Source of the DNA: Merluccius polli
Taxonomy: Eukaryota; Chordata; Actinopteri; Gadiformes; Merlucciidae
Direction: 5' to 3'
Assembly (NCBI GenBank): GCA_030340625.1
Contig: JAOPHQ010002282.1
Location: forward strand, 169,501-233,500
Length of the DNA: 64,000 bases
Shown: positions 1 through 10,457 of the stretch, piece by piece
Layout of the letters: the number at the start of each line of letters is the position of its first letter
How positions within the stretch are numbered: the first letter of the stretch is position 1
Notes under the pieces: generated by a model
Database searches by the model: none
Seen by the model: only the letters and a program-made list of their open reading frames with translations
Told to the model about the DNA's origin: nothing
Position numbers and translations under genes: made by a program

Positions 1-2622
1 TGAGGTCACGGTTCGGTTCATTTTCGGTACAGTAAGAAAACAAAATGCAAAATATAAATGTGCTAGTTGTTTATTACACACTTTTGTGCTTTTAACAATA
101 GGAACATTAGCCTATACAAAGCTAGAATTCTGCTCAAAAATATAAATACAATATTCTGAAATGTAGATATTTTCTCCATCTGATGTGCAAAATTGAACAG
201 TTGCAACACTGAACAGTTTCAAGTTGTTGCTCAGATTAAATAACATGAATAAGGCTCAGACTGTTTCTTTAAAAACAAATCTTTTCTCCATCTAATGTGC
301 AACAATGAACAATTGCAACACTGAACAGTTTCAAGTTTCTCAGATTAACTTTTACTTTTACCCCCCCCCCCCCCCCCCCCAATCTTTAGCCCTGATGACT
401 TTCACTCAATCTTCATGTTTTTTGCGAGAAAAATCAGCTTATCCACATTATCTGCAGAAAGAGCAGACCTGCTTGCAGTAACAATGTCTCCAGCTGTGGA
501 AAAAACCCTCTCGCTGGGCACGGAGGTAGCAGGTATGGCGAGGTAATGTCTGGCTAACTTAGCAGTAAGAGGAAAGATGGCCTCGTTGTTTTTCCACCAC
601 AGAAGTGGGTCAGAATCCAGTGGAATGCAGTTGACTGCCTTGTATGAGGTAACCTCTTCTGTCACCAGCTGTAAAGTAGGCTTGTCGTCTCCCACCTGAG
701 TCTTGAAGAGTGTACCGAACAGTTCAGTCATTGCAGACTTCTTCACAGGTGGAGATGACTCAGGTGCCCCTGAGTGTCCTGCTCCTGAGGATGAACTGGC
801 TGCTGAAGTCCCTGTGCCCTCCTCACTCTGCAAAATAAAATGATAAAAAAATTTATGAATGTTATAATGAGTACTATTAACACCAGTTTCTCTGTTTCAA
901 ATTAAAAAGACATTTTCTACAAACAAAAATGATTATAATACCTTTTCTTCCATTGACACAATCTCAGTGATGAGGCTGCTGTAGATTCTCTCACGACAGG
1001 CATCATCCACATGAGGTAGGGCCTTGAACCTGGGGTCTAGGGCAGTACATTTGTGGAGGAAGTCTTCACAATCAGAGTATCGGTCCTCAAGGTTGTTTCT
1101 GATGGCAGCCTTGACTTCACTAACAGTTGGACTGTCTTCTTCACTGGGTTCCATAGATTTCAGCACTGTGGTTTTGAGGGGCAGGATCATAGAAGCTGAC
1201 GGTGTGGCTTCAGTGCTTATCAGTGTAGTGATGGTTTTGAGTGGTTTAAGGACCTCAACTATCTCCTCTGCCATCCTCACATCCTGGTCAGACAGTGTGG
1301 TTATATCTTTGTTTTTCTTGATTGCTTTTTCTGTTAGGGCCGAGTACACGGCAGCTTGTTGCTCCAGGTACCTCTCCAGCATGTCGTGACTGGAATTCCA
1401 GCGAGTGGGGACATCCTGGATAAGGGTGTGTTTTGGTATACTGAGCATCTCCTGTTTGCTTTCAAGTATGTGTGCAGCTGTTGAGCTGCGGTGAAAAAAA
1501 GAGACAATCCTTCTCACTCTACCTAGCACTCTGGACACCTGGTTGAGTCCTGTTGCTTTTTGTGAAGCTAAATTTATTGTGTGAGCGAAACATCCAATTT
1601 GGGGGCCCAGACCAGCTTCTTTTACTGCATTAACAATGTTCCTTGCATTGTCTGTTGTGACAGTAATTGTTGTTCCTGGCCTCTCAAGCTTCCACTCCAA
1701 CACAGTCCCCTTAAGTCCCTCTGCTAGATTTGCGCTGGTGTGTTGTTCATAAATGGGCCGAGTTTGCAGAACATGGCTTGCTAAAGTCCACTCAGGGGTG
1801 ATGTGATGGGCAGTCACAGTTATGTAGCTCTCTGTAGCTCTGGATGTCCACCCATCTGTTGTGAGTGCAATGGCAGATGCAGAGGACAGATCTTGGGTAA
1901 CAGCAGATTTTGTTTTTTCATAAAGGCCCGGTATGATTTTCTGGCTAAAATGTGGGCGAGAAGGTAATTGATATCGGGGCTCAATCAAGGGCTTTATCAT
2001 GTGTTTGAAGCCAGCGTTCTCTACCACTGAATAGGGTCTTAAATCTGCAGCTATAAAAACACCAACGGCATTTGTTATTGCTTTAGCCCGATCTGACTCA
2101 CCAGGGAGAGGCTGTTTAAATGCGGTGGGGAGATGTGTTTGTACTACGCTCGTCTTTCTCTTCGTTGTAGCGATGTTCACTTGGGGGTGGTGCCGTTTCA
2201 AATGAGTTAACAGGTTTGACGTGTTGCCAGAAACATACCCGATCTCAGATGAACAATGTCGGCAAACCACTTTGGTTTTATCAACCTCTCTTTGTCCCTG
2301 TTTATATTTCACCGGGAAGCCGAAGTGTTCCCAAACAGGGGACCTTAATGCCGCGGGAGGGTCTTCAAGCTCTGGCTTATTGAAAACGCTAGCGGCATTA
2401 GCATTGGCCATGACGTCCGCTACAACTGCTGTTTTGTTGTGTCTCGGTGTGCGCAACTGCGCATGTGCGGCTGCAGCATGCTCCTGTGTGCTCCACAACG
2501 TGCGGTCCTCTACTTAATATGTTGTCCGTCCGTGTGGAAACTCGTTCGGTACGCCTCCGCTCCGAACCGAGCACTCCGTACCGAAACGGTTCAATACGAA
2601 TACATGTACCGTTACACCCCTA
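1..2622 (-). mobile_element. hAT DNA transposon (Ac/ZBED type), cut by the left window edge
   Basis: The element is read on the minus strand. Its 5' end is near 2622, where the minus strand reads TAGGGGTGTAACGGTAC, close to the CAGGGGTGTAAC ends common in fish hAT elements. The subterminal motif GGTTC..TTTCGGTAC recurs at the other side (positions 8-32), but the far terminus lies left of the window, so the 8-bp duplication cannot be tested. It carries a complete two-exon transposase (402-2411) and interrupts an L2-like LINE at 2623. A poly-C tract lies at 361-380. Confidence 0.85.
402..2411 (-). CDS. hAT transposase, ZBED1-like, two exons
   Basis: Exon 1 is 942-2411 and starts at the ATG at 2411 (MANANAAS). 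Exon 2 is 827-402. The intron has a GT donor at 941/940 and an AG acceptor at 829/828 and is phase 0, so the spliced frame is open for 631 residues. Visible parts in order: an N-terminal BED zinc finger (CRHCSSEIG then HLKRHH), the RNase-H-like core with first Asp in LTTDGWTSRATES and second Asp in VTTDNARNIVNA followed by CFAHTINLA, a RWNSS motif, and a C-terminal hATC dimerisation region (YLAIPATSVPSERVFSTAG). Proteins of this family cut and paste their element in the nucleus. No stop or frameshift is visible, so it may be young or still functional. A domesticated ZBED gene is unlikely because transposon ends are present. Confidence 0.88.
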
Positions 2623-4690
2623 GTAGACAGGGAAGAGTTTATTATGTTAGTGATTAGTGGTGTGAGTGAGGGGAGACAGGCTATGACGAAGGTGGAAGGT
2701 ATTGGGTCGAGGGTGCAGGAGGAGGCTTTCATGCCGGAGGTTATGGAGGATAGGTCGGATGTGGTGATTTCAGTGAAGACCGAGAGTGGGTGGTTGGAAA
2801 GTAGAGGAGAGGCATGATCGGGGGCAGGGGGGGTGGTGGGGGGGGGAGATAGCCAGTTCGGAGTGGATGGTGTCGATTTTGGATTGAAAAAATGATAAAA
2901 AAGCTTCACATTTGCTGGTGGTGAATGAGGTGGTGGTGGTGTCCAGGGGTTTGAGAAGTTTGCTTATGGTGGCGAAAAGTGTCGTGGGGTTGTTGCTGCC
3001 GGATTGTATGATAGAGGAGTAGTAGGAGCTATATGCGGTGTCGAGGGCATCCCTGTATTGCTGTTGGTGTGAATTGTAGATGTCAGAGTGGATAGTGAGG
3101 CCGGTTTTTTTAGAGAGCCGTTCGAGTTGCCTGCCTTTGGCTTTGAGTTGATCAGTGTACCAGGGGGCGGAGTGGGTGTAGGAGACAGATTTAGTTTTGA
3201 TGGGGGCAAGCTGATTGAGACAGGAGGAGAGTGCGCTGTTGTAGCAGGATACCAGTTCAGTGGGGGAGGGGTTCTGGGTGAGAGAGTGGTTGAAGATGGT
3301 GTCAGTCAATAGGGCGGAGAGAGATGAGGGGAGGATGGATTTCAGGTTCCGGAATGATATGGAGCGCTGCTGTTTGATGAGTGGTGTGGGGATGTCGATG
3401 TCCAGGGTGAGGGCCAGGTGGTCAGAGATGGCGGAGGTGAGGTTGAAGCTGGTGAGGTTGCTAATGGTGATTCCGGTGGTGCAGATCAGGTCCAGGGTGT
3501 GTCCTTTTTTGTGGGTAGGGAAGTCGACGTGTTGAGTGATATTGAATGAGTTCAGAATGTCCAGGAAGTCGGTGGAAGTTTTACAGGTGGAGGAATCCAA
3601 ATGCAGATTAAAGTCCCCCAAAAGTAAAACAGAAGGAGATATGGCGCAGAGTTGAGTGAGGAATTCAGAGAGATCAGAGAGGAATGCTGGGTTAGGTTTG
3701 GGGGGGGCGGTAAATGACTGCAGTGACCAGGGGTTTGGGGCCGGGTAGTTTAAATGACTGTTGCTCAAATGAGGAGGGGGTTGTAATGGCGATAGGAGAG
3801 GGTTTGAAGTGCTGGCGGTGTATTGTGGCTAAACCACCAGCATGACCAGTGCGTGGTTTGTCCATATAAACATATCCGGGGGGTGTAGCTTTATTGAGTA
3901 GACTGTATTCCTGAGGTATTTGCCAAGTTTCGGTTATGCAGAAAAAGTCAATGTTATTGTCAGTGATGAATTCAGTGAGTATTGCGCCTTTTTTATTGAG
4001 TGACCGGGTGTTGAACAGAGAGAATTTGAGAGTTGGGTGGTATTGGATGGGGGGGGGGCTTTGGTGAGTGGTCGCAGAAAGGCAGAGCGCACGTGTGGTT
4101 TGTTGTGAGTGTGATGACGTATGACGACATCGGGGGCGGGGCGGTTGTTTGTCCAGAGTGTGGGGATACAGTGGTCAGTCCGGGGGTAAATAAACTTTCT
4201 GCGTGAGCTGCGGTGGATATATCTGGGTCGGCGAAGGAGTCCGTGTTTACTGATGGTGCTGTGATGTGCGATGAGATGGGGATGTTTTTATTGAGTTCCA
4301 AAAGATGTGAGGCGGAAAACTTGAGTGGCATGCTGTAGGAGATGGAGGTTGAAGTGGGCTCGCTGGCCAGTGGCCGCTTCAAACTTGTTGGCCAGGAGTG
4401 GAGAAACAGGCACAACACAAACATCCACAGCATGACAGAGGAGCGGGGCTATTGTCCGTGGAAAGCAGGAGGAGCACGCGAGGCAACGTGCGGCTGTTGT
4501 TGTTGATTGGTAGCAGATAGCCACCCAGGCAGTGGCAGGAGCCAGGCTAGCTTAGCATGCTAATCAGCCCCAGGCCGGTGGTGAGAGAAGACGAGCCGGC
4601 CGACAGCGAGGACAAGCTCCGGGGCAGAGGAGATGGGGGTTAAAAAAGCTGTGTGGGGGTAGCCAACTAACCTAACCCAACAAGCCCTAC
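2623..4690 (-). mobile_element. L2/CR1-type LINE fragment (5' part), split by the hAT element
   Basis: Read on the minus strand the segment starts near 4690 with a GC-rich leader, runs through the apurinic-type endonuclease and stops at 2623, in the first part of the reverse transcriptase, where the hAT element begins. The rest of the LINE would be beyond the hAT, left of the window. Coding frames are broken several times (4433-3993, then about 4020-3770, then 3768-2646), so the copy is dead. Confidence 0.8.
2646..4020 (-). pseudogene. LINE endonuclease/early reverse transcriptase remnant
   Basis: The minus-strand frame 3768-2770 shows the endonuclease signatures LLLGDFNLHLD, GHTLDLICTTG and AISDHLALTL, which belong to the exonuclease-endonuclease-phosphatase fold of L2/CR1-like LINEs. 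The overlapping frame 2909-2646 continues into the beginning of the RT domain (LDPIPSTFVIACLPSLTPLI). The N-terminal part of the endonuclease lies in yet another frame around 3780-4020. At least two frameshifts separate these pieces. The protein would nick target DNA and reverse-transcribe LINE RNA; this copy cannot. Confidence 0.8.
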
Positions 4691-4727
4691 ATGCACACAC
4701 CATCAATCAATGTTTGTTGGTATTTTG

Positions 4728-5395
4728 GTGTCCGGTGTGTGTGGATGTGCGGCTCCTTCGGCGGAGCGGTTCATGTTAATAGCGGAGTCCGGGAGGGTTC
4801 ACCTTCACGGTGTAGTTACGAGGGATGTGCGACTATCGTTTTAAAAAATCCAAAAGTGTTTTTTAAAGTTAGAAAGATATTAGATATTCAACCGATATTC
4901 ACGCTCCGAATTACAGCGATCAGACACGGCGAACTAAAGCCGCGATCACCGGTATTAGTCCCGCATGTCTAGCGTTGTCTACCTGCCTAGGTGTCTACCT
5001 GCCCAGGTGTCTACCTGCCCAGGTGTATTGGTCAGTATTTCTGCAGCGATTAGTTAAATCAGGGCTTGTTGCGACCATGGATGTATTCGGTTTGTGATGC
5101 TCATGCCTTCTTATTTTTATGTTTTACTTTTTGCTCGACTAATGAAAACGTATTCGACTAAGACTCCGTCGATCGGCTAAGCCGACTATTAGGGGGCAGC
5201 CCTAGTTAACTTACAGCACTTTATATGGACCATTAGTTATATTTTCAATTTATTTACAGAGCAATCCCTTTTTAGGTAATAACTAGAAGAGCCTATAGGA
5301 TTAGTGTGTCGGACGAGGGGGGCGTGGCATCACAATGTTGGCTCTCCATCGTGATGTCAGTCAGCCATCACGATGGACGATGACATCGTCCATTG
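4728..5395. repeat. Dispersed composite repeat, copy 1 (with nested hAT-like MITE)
   Basis: This block is repeated in the same orientation at 43,940-44,540, beginning at GTCCGGTG and sharing the run from GGATGTGCGGCTCC onward. Inside it a segment from about 4823 (AGGGATGTGCGACTA) to 5206 (GGGGGCAGCCCTAG) has hAT-like ends and is flanked by TAGTTAC / TAGTTAAC. Both copies carry this nested piece at the same place, so it was inserted before the block spread. The block ends near 5395 with CATCGTGATGG inverted motifs. No coding potential. Confidence 0.65.
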
Positions 5396-6416
5396 GCACA
5401 ACCCTAACGCCGAGTACGCGGAGTCCGCCCGCTCATAGCTACCGTCCGCTGTGGGTACACTTGGAGTCGTGGTGTTCGGGTACGCGGTCACACAATAGAC
5501 TGCTCGGCAGGCGATCTTCACGTCTAAGCCTGGATTTAATGTACACTAAAAAAAAATAATTACAATGCAATTAAACAACACAAGTTTGATGACATTGCTT
5601 AACAATTTTAAGTATAGCCTACACAATTGTAGATAGTCGAATTTGTGAATAACTTTAAGTTGAATCAATTTAACTGAATAAGTTTGAGTTATGACCACAC
5701 CTCTTTTTCAAACAATCTCAGCCTAAATCAGAGACGGTGAGAGAAAGGGATCTTTGCCTGAACGCATCCACCACCTGCTGCATGGTCTGCCAGTAAGTCA
5801 AAACCTCAACACTGCTTTCAGCATTTTCACATTTAAAAAAGTAACAAGCGGCTGTCGAATGAACGTGAATGTTACTTTTCACAGAGAGGTGTCAAAATAA
5901 TGTTTTATTTAGCTAGTCCTAACATCTACCAGTTCCAAATGTTCATCTGTTAGCTAGCTGCCCTTCGCTGACTAGCCTAGATAGTTTTGTCAGCAGGGGA
6001 GGGAGTGTTTTAAAGCAGTGGAGATTTTGCAAGCAGCTCTTGGTGAGGAAGGGCAGGGTTTTGTTTTAACCGTGATACGAGTTAAAACATTTTCTAACGT
6101 CTAGTGCTAGCCTGTCAATTCCACTGACATTTTCATTAGCTAAGCTAGATATGTGGTAGCTGACTAGCTGCTACTTTTCTCAGTGGATTTTGTTTGCTAG
6201 TTCCATGGACACTTGCATCTAGTGCTAAGCTAACGCTGACTACTTTTCAATGAGTGAGGGTGTGTTTCAATTCAGAGCGGTGGAAACTTTGTTTTAACGT
6301 CTACCAGTTCTACAGACATTTTCATATGTTAGCTCTCCGCTAGCGATAGCTGACTAATTTTCTCAACAGAGGAGGGGTGTTTCCACTGAACTAGCACTAA
6401 CATCTTGTTCTTTTCT
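5396..6416. other. Non-coding; degenerate ~180-bp tandem repeats
   Basis: From about 5915 to 6410 the motif 'taacgtctaccagttc' followed by 'gacattttcat' and TTAGCTAGCT-rich sequence recurs three times at roughly 180-200 bp spacing with much divergence. Around 5723-5793 there is an exon-like patch next to a GTAAGT on the plus strand (5793) and a TTACTGGCAG on the minus strand, but neither reading could be assigned to a family. Confidence 0.4.
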
Positions 6417-6899
6417 AGTAGTAGGGGGGATTATCAACAAAAAAGTACCTAATCGTTACGCGGCGGATAGAAGCACCAAATTTGGTACAGACACTCTTTA
6501 TGATGTATCTCATCATTTCAGAAGGGGTGGCCAAAATTTCTGGTTGATTAAGGTCATTTTTAAAGGGAAAATCCAAGATGGCTGCCAAAAACGACCCAAG
6601 GATAATAAAACATGATATAGTTTGGCCAAAATGGTTTATTCTGCTACTTTATCATTTTACATTTAATATATAGATGGCTGACAAATAATATGTGCAAGAT
6701 AACCCATGGAAAAAATCTTACATGTCTTTTATACAGCTTTAAAGTGGAAAAAACAGGCTTAAAACGGTCAGAATGACATGACTCCCCAAGTGAATCCTCA
6801 TCTGAGTAGTTAATTATTTATGTATGCATGACATTAATATTCTAAAAAACTTTTGGAAGAATCACTTAATCATTTTCAAAAGACGGCTTATTGTTTAAC

Positions 6900-7920
6900 T
6901 GTCCACATGAGCAGAGATCAAGCCCTAAATAGGAACACAACTCATTGACCAAATGTTATGTTAGCGTTAGCATTAGCCAATGTAGACCCACTAGCTGGGT
7001 TGAGCTTAAGCTGGGCAAACAAACAAAACATTCCTAGGCTAATTGTGTCCCCATGATCACTTGTGGTCTTTTTTGCGTATTTGTGCCCTGTGGGTCTTCC
7101 TGGGGGGTATTGTCGTATTTCGGGCATAAACTTATAGGAGCTATGAAATTTTGATTTGTACTACAGTAATGGTAGCCAATTAGTACTTAGCTGTGTAGTA
7201 TGTACATTGAGTAAGACTGTGTCTCATTACGCATAGTTTTGTCAGTGCACTGCTAATGTGCACTGACCACTTAATGCCGTAGTGCATAAATGGGAATCAA
7301 ATTCGCTAGCTGTTACACTCTCTCTAAACTAGTTTTGATGGACATGATGGATAAGATGAATTGTCAAAATTAAAGTCGACATGATATGTCCATTTTATTT
7401 ATTATTTATAAATCTTGAAATGTCTACAGTACATGTCGACTCATCGTGGCAACAAAAAAAAAATCTTCATGGGTGGCCCTAATAATCTGTGTTGTATAAT
7501 TCCCTCGATTTTCCAGTGTTGATGACAAATTTCTCTGGTTGCTAACATTCGATAGTTTCATTCCCTTGCTAACTAGCTAACTTTATATTGTCAGTGTAAC
7601 ACAGCCAACTAGTACATATTACTTGTTAAAACTATTCATACAGACATTTTAGGGAATAAACATTCATGTGAGAATAAATTAAGGTGCAACTTATAAATAT
7701 GCGGTGTTATGGCATAAGGCTTGGCTTGCTAAACTGAGCTAAACAGTCTGACCATTGACAGTTCTACAATGAATACACTCGAGACAGCTCTGTAGTGTAA
7801 CTGGAATGACCAAAATTAGGGAACTTAATGTTAGGCTACTTATAACCCCATTGACATACAGATAACATACAGATAACTCTAGACATTCACTCATGAAAAA
7901 TAAGGAAATCATTGTACGTA
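6900..7920. other. Interior of the inverted-end element, no gene seen
   Basis: AT-rich unique-looking sequence. Short ORFs here have no recognisable domain. The segment lies between the left inverted end and the Tc1/mariner insertion. Confidence 0.4.
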
Positions 7921-9147
7921 TATATACACTCACCAGCCACTTTATTAGGTACACCTGTCCAACTGCTCGTTAACGCAAATTTCTAATCAGCCAATCACAT
8001 GGCAGCAACTCAATGCATTTAGGCATGTAGACATGGTCAGGACGATCTGCTGCAGTTCAAACCGAGCATCAGAATGGGGAAGAAAGGTGATTTAAGTGAC
8101 TTTGAACGTGGCATGGTTGTTGGTGCCAGACGGGCTGGTCTGAGTATTTCAGAGACTGCTGATCTACTGGGATTTTCACGCACAACCATCTCTAGGGTTT
8201 ACAGAGAATGGTCCGAAAAAGAGAAAATATCCAGTGAGCGGCAGTTCTGTGGGCGCAAATGCCTTGTTGATGCTAGAGGTCAGAGGAGAATGGCCAGACT
8301 GGTTCGAGCTGATAGAAAGGCAACTGTAACTCAAATAACCACTCGTTACAACAGAGGTATGCAGAAGAGCATCTCTGAACGCACAACACGTCGAACCTTG
8401 AGGCGGATGGGCTACAGCAGCAGAAGACCACACCGGGTGCCACTCCTGTCAGCTAAGAACAGGAAACTGAGGCTACAATTCGCACAGGCTCACCAAAATT
8501 GGACAATCGAAGATTGGAAAAACGTTGCCTGGTCTGATGAGTCTCGATTTCTGCTGCGACATTCGGATGGTAGGGTCAGAATTTGGCGTCAACAACATGA
8601 AAGCATGGATCCATCCTGCCTTGTATCAACGGTTCAGGCTGGTGGTGGTGGTGTAATGGTGTGGGGGATATTTTCCTGGCACACTTTGGGCTTATTAGTA
8701 CCAATTGAGCATCGTGTCAAAGCCACAGACTACCTGAGTATTGTTGCTGACCATGTCCATCCCTTTATGACCACAGTGTACCCATCTTCTGATGGCTACT
8801 TCCAGCAGGATAACGCGCCATGTCATAAAGCGCGAATCATCTCAGACTGGTTTCTTGAACATGACAAGTTCACTGTACTCAAATGGCCTCCACAGTCACC
8901 AGATCTCAATCCAATAGAGCACCTTTGGGATGTGGTGGAACGGGAGATTCGCATCATGGATGTGCAGCCGACAAATCTGCAGCAACTGCGTGATGCTATC
9001 ATGTCAATATGGACCAAACTCTCTGAGGAATGTTTCCAGTACCTTGTTGAATCTGTGCCACGAAGGATTAAGGCAGTTCTGAAGGCAAAAGGGGGTCCAA
9101 CCCGGTACTAGCAAGGTGTACCTAATAAAGTGGCCGGTGAGTGTGTG

Positions 9148-9152
<5 letters not shown>
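7921..9152 (+). mobile_element. Tc1/mariner transposon, apparently complete
   Basis: The left end (CACTCACCAGCCACTTTATT from 7927, then AGGTACACCT) is matched, inverted, by the right end AGGTGTACCTAATAAAGTGG then CCGGTGAGTG at 9114-9143, with one mismatch over 30 bp. The flanks are TA-rich, as expected for TA target duplication. A full transposase gene lies between the ends. The insertion sits inside the 6417-10,457 element, so it is younger than that element. A (TA)n tract follows directly. Confidence 0.93.
8074..9111 (+). CDS. Tc1/mariner transposase, DD35E, intact (345 aa)
   Basis: The enzyme cuts and pastes its own element, binding the terminal repeats and inserting at TA. The ATG at 8074 opens a single uninterrupted exon. 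The N-terminal ~115 residues hold the paired helix-turn-helix DNA-binding region (LSISETADLLGFSRTTISRV). The catalytic residues are all present: Asp155 in WSDESRF, Asp246 in QQDNAPCH and Glu282 in SPDLNPIEHLW. There are 35 residues between the second Asp and the Glu, so this is DD35E, not the DD34E of Tc1 and Sleeping Beauty. DD35E fits the Traveler-type families described from vertebrates (family knowledge, not tested here). Length is normal. No stop or frameshift is seen. Confidence 0.95.
   Translation: MGKKGDLSDFERGMVVGARRAGLSISETADLLGFSRTTISRVYREWSEKEKISSERQFCGRKCLVDARGQRRMARLVRADRKATVTQITTRYNRGMQKSISERTTRRTLRRMGYSSRRPHRVPLLSAKNRKLRLQFAQAHQNWTIEDWKNVAWSDESRFLLRHSDGRVRIWRQQHESMDPSCLVSTVQAGGGGVMVWGIFSWHTLGLLVPIEHRVKATDYLSIVADHVHPFMTTVYPSSDGYFQQDNAPCHKARIISDWFLEHDKFTVLKWPPQSPDLNPIEHLWDVVEREIRIMDVQPTNLQQLRDAIMSIWTKLSEECFQYLVESVPRRIKAVLKAKGGPTRY

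Positions 9153-9207
<55 letters not shown>
9153..9207. repeat. (TA)n microsatellite
   Basis: About 55 bp of uninterrupted TA dinucleotides directly behind the Tc1/mariner right end. Confidence 0.95.
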
Positions 9208-9208
<1 letters not shown>

Positions 9209-9447
9209 ACACCATGTTGCAATGATTTCCTTATTTTTCACGTCATCTAATATTTTTTCCTTTTAGCTTCAACAGTAGGACTGTGGAGGGGGAGTGGCTT
9301 CTCACTTATATTTGCTGGTACTCTCATTTTCAGTCCAGTGCGCATTCGATTTCTGTAGGGCAGAGATTGATTTTGAGCAGTGGTTTAGCAGTTTAGCAGT
9401 GGTTTAGCATTTTTTTTCAAACAAAAGCCTTTTTAAAGGCTTCAAGT

Positions 9448-9756
9448 ATGGATTGGAGTGTGTGTGTGATTTGTTTAGAGAGAGGCGGGTGCCTGAAGTG
9501 GCCCGCTGATTCTCTGCAAAAAAATGGTGCAGAAGTTTACGGGTCTTTCCTTCAGCTAGTGGAAGAATTCAGAGAATTAGATGGGATGCCAGTGGCGATT
9601 GATTTCAGAGGCTCTGGCACAGTTGAGAGTTTTCTAGAAAACAAAGCCAAATGGCACAAGTCATGCCATCTGAAATTTTCATTGACGAAATTAAAAAAAT
9701 TACAAATTCGTCTGAGGAAAAGAAAAACTGACTCTGCTGATGAGGACTTCTTTTAG
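9448..9756 (+). CDS. Short ORF, fish multicopy N-terminal Cys-rich domain (102 aa)
   Basis: The ATG at 9448 (MDWSVCVICLERGG) opens a 102-residue frame. CVIC near the N-terminus and WHKSCHLKF near residue 75 could form a small Cys/His metal site. Proteins beginning MxW..C..C and containing AKWHKSCHLKF are, from memory, common as multicopy 'uncharacterised' genes in fish and other animals and behave like transposon genes; that is recall, not a search. The frame runs into the first unit of the 167-bp tandem repeat, where its stop lies, so the original protein is probably truncated. Downstream exons were not found inside the element. Function unknown. Confidence 0.5.
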   Translation: MDWSVCVICLERGGCLKWPADSLQKNGAEVYGSFLQLVEEFRELDGMPVAIDFRGSGTVESFLENKAKWHKSCHLKFSLTKLKKLQIRLRKRKTDSADEDFF

Positions 9757-10410
9757 AGGTTCTTTAGGTGGTCTTGGAATTTGCTGCCAATTTTGTGGCG
9801 GGGAGCGCGCCATTTTTCAGTTTTTTTAAAAACTCACTTCCTGTTTAAGATTTTTTGGTGTCATCTTCTAGGATGACTTAGGATCACCTAAGGAACATAT
9901 ATACCAAATTTCAAGCTTTTTAGAGGTTGTTTAGGTGGTCTTTGAATTAGCTGCTGATTTTGTGGCGGCCAGCACAGCCTTTTTAAATTTCTTCAAAAAC
10001 TCACTTTCTGTTTGAAATATTTTTGGGCACCCCTTCTAGGATGTCTTAGGATCACCCAAGGAACATGTATACCACATTTTAAGCTTTTTAGAGGTTCTTT
10101 AGGTGGTCTTGGAATTTGCTGCCAATTTTGTGGCGGGGAGCGCGCCATTTTTCAGTTTTTTTAAAAACTCACTTCCTGTTTAAGATTTTTTGGTGTCATC
10201 TTCCAGGATGACTTAGGATCACCTAAGGAACATATATACCAAATTTCAAGCTTTTTAGATGTTGTTTAGGTGGCTTTTGAATCGGCTATCAATTGTATGG
10301 GCGGCCATTTTGAATTTCTTCCAAATCTCACTTCCTGTTTGAGATATTTTTGGGCACCCCTTCTAGGATGTCTTAGGATCACCTAAGGAACATATATACC
10401 AAATTTCATG
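9751..10410. repeat. Four tandem ~167-bp units (two alternating types)
   Basis: The motif TTTTAGAGGTT starts at 9751, 9917 and 10,086, and a variant (TTTTAGATGTT) at 10,253, giving unit lengths of 166, 169 and 167 bp. Units 1 and 3 are near-identical and units 2 and 4 resemble each other, so there is a 335-bp higher-order repeat. Each unit ends with GGAACAT..ATACCA. The array lies at the right arm of the inverted-end element. Confidence 0.9.
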
Positions 10411-10457
10411 CTTCTATCCGCCGCGTAACAATTTTTCACATAATCTCCCCTACTAGA

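Larger units (their letters stand above)
6417..10457. mobile_element. Unclassified DNA element with long inverted ends
   Basis: The left end (TAGTAGGGGGGATTAT at about 6417) and the right end (ATAATCTCCCCTACTA ending at about 10,456) are inverted copies. Next inside both ends lies the motif CGTTACGCGGCGGATAGAAG, near 6457 and, inverted, near 10,430. The similarity continues weakly for about 170 bp. The right arm carries four tandem units (9751-10,410) of which the left arm seems to hold one. Inside lie a nested Tc1/mariner (7921-9152) and one short ORF (9448-9756). The right end directly abuts an exon (10,458 on). The target duplication could not be fixed. No known superfamily is assigned. 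Confidence 0.6.

Noticed and set aside
5723..5793. Exon of an unknown gene on either strand
   Set aside because: A donor-like GTAAGT and some protein-like reading exist, but no acceptor partner or family could be supported.
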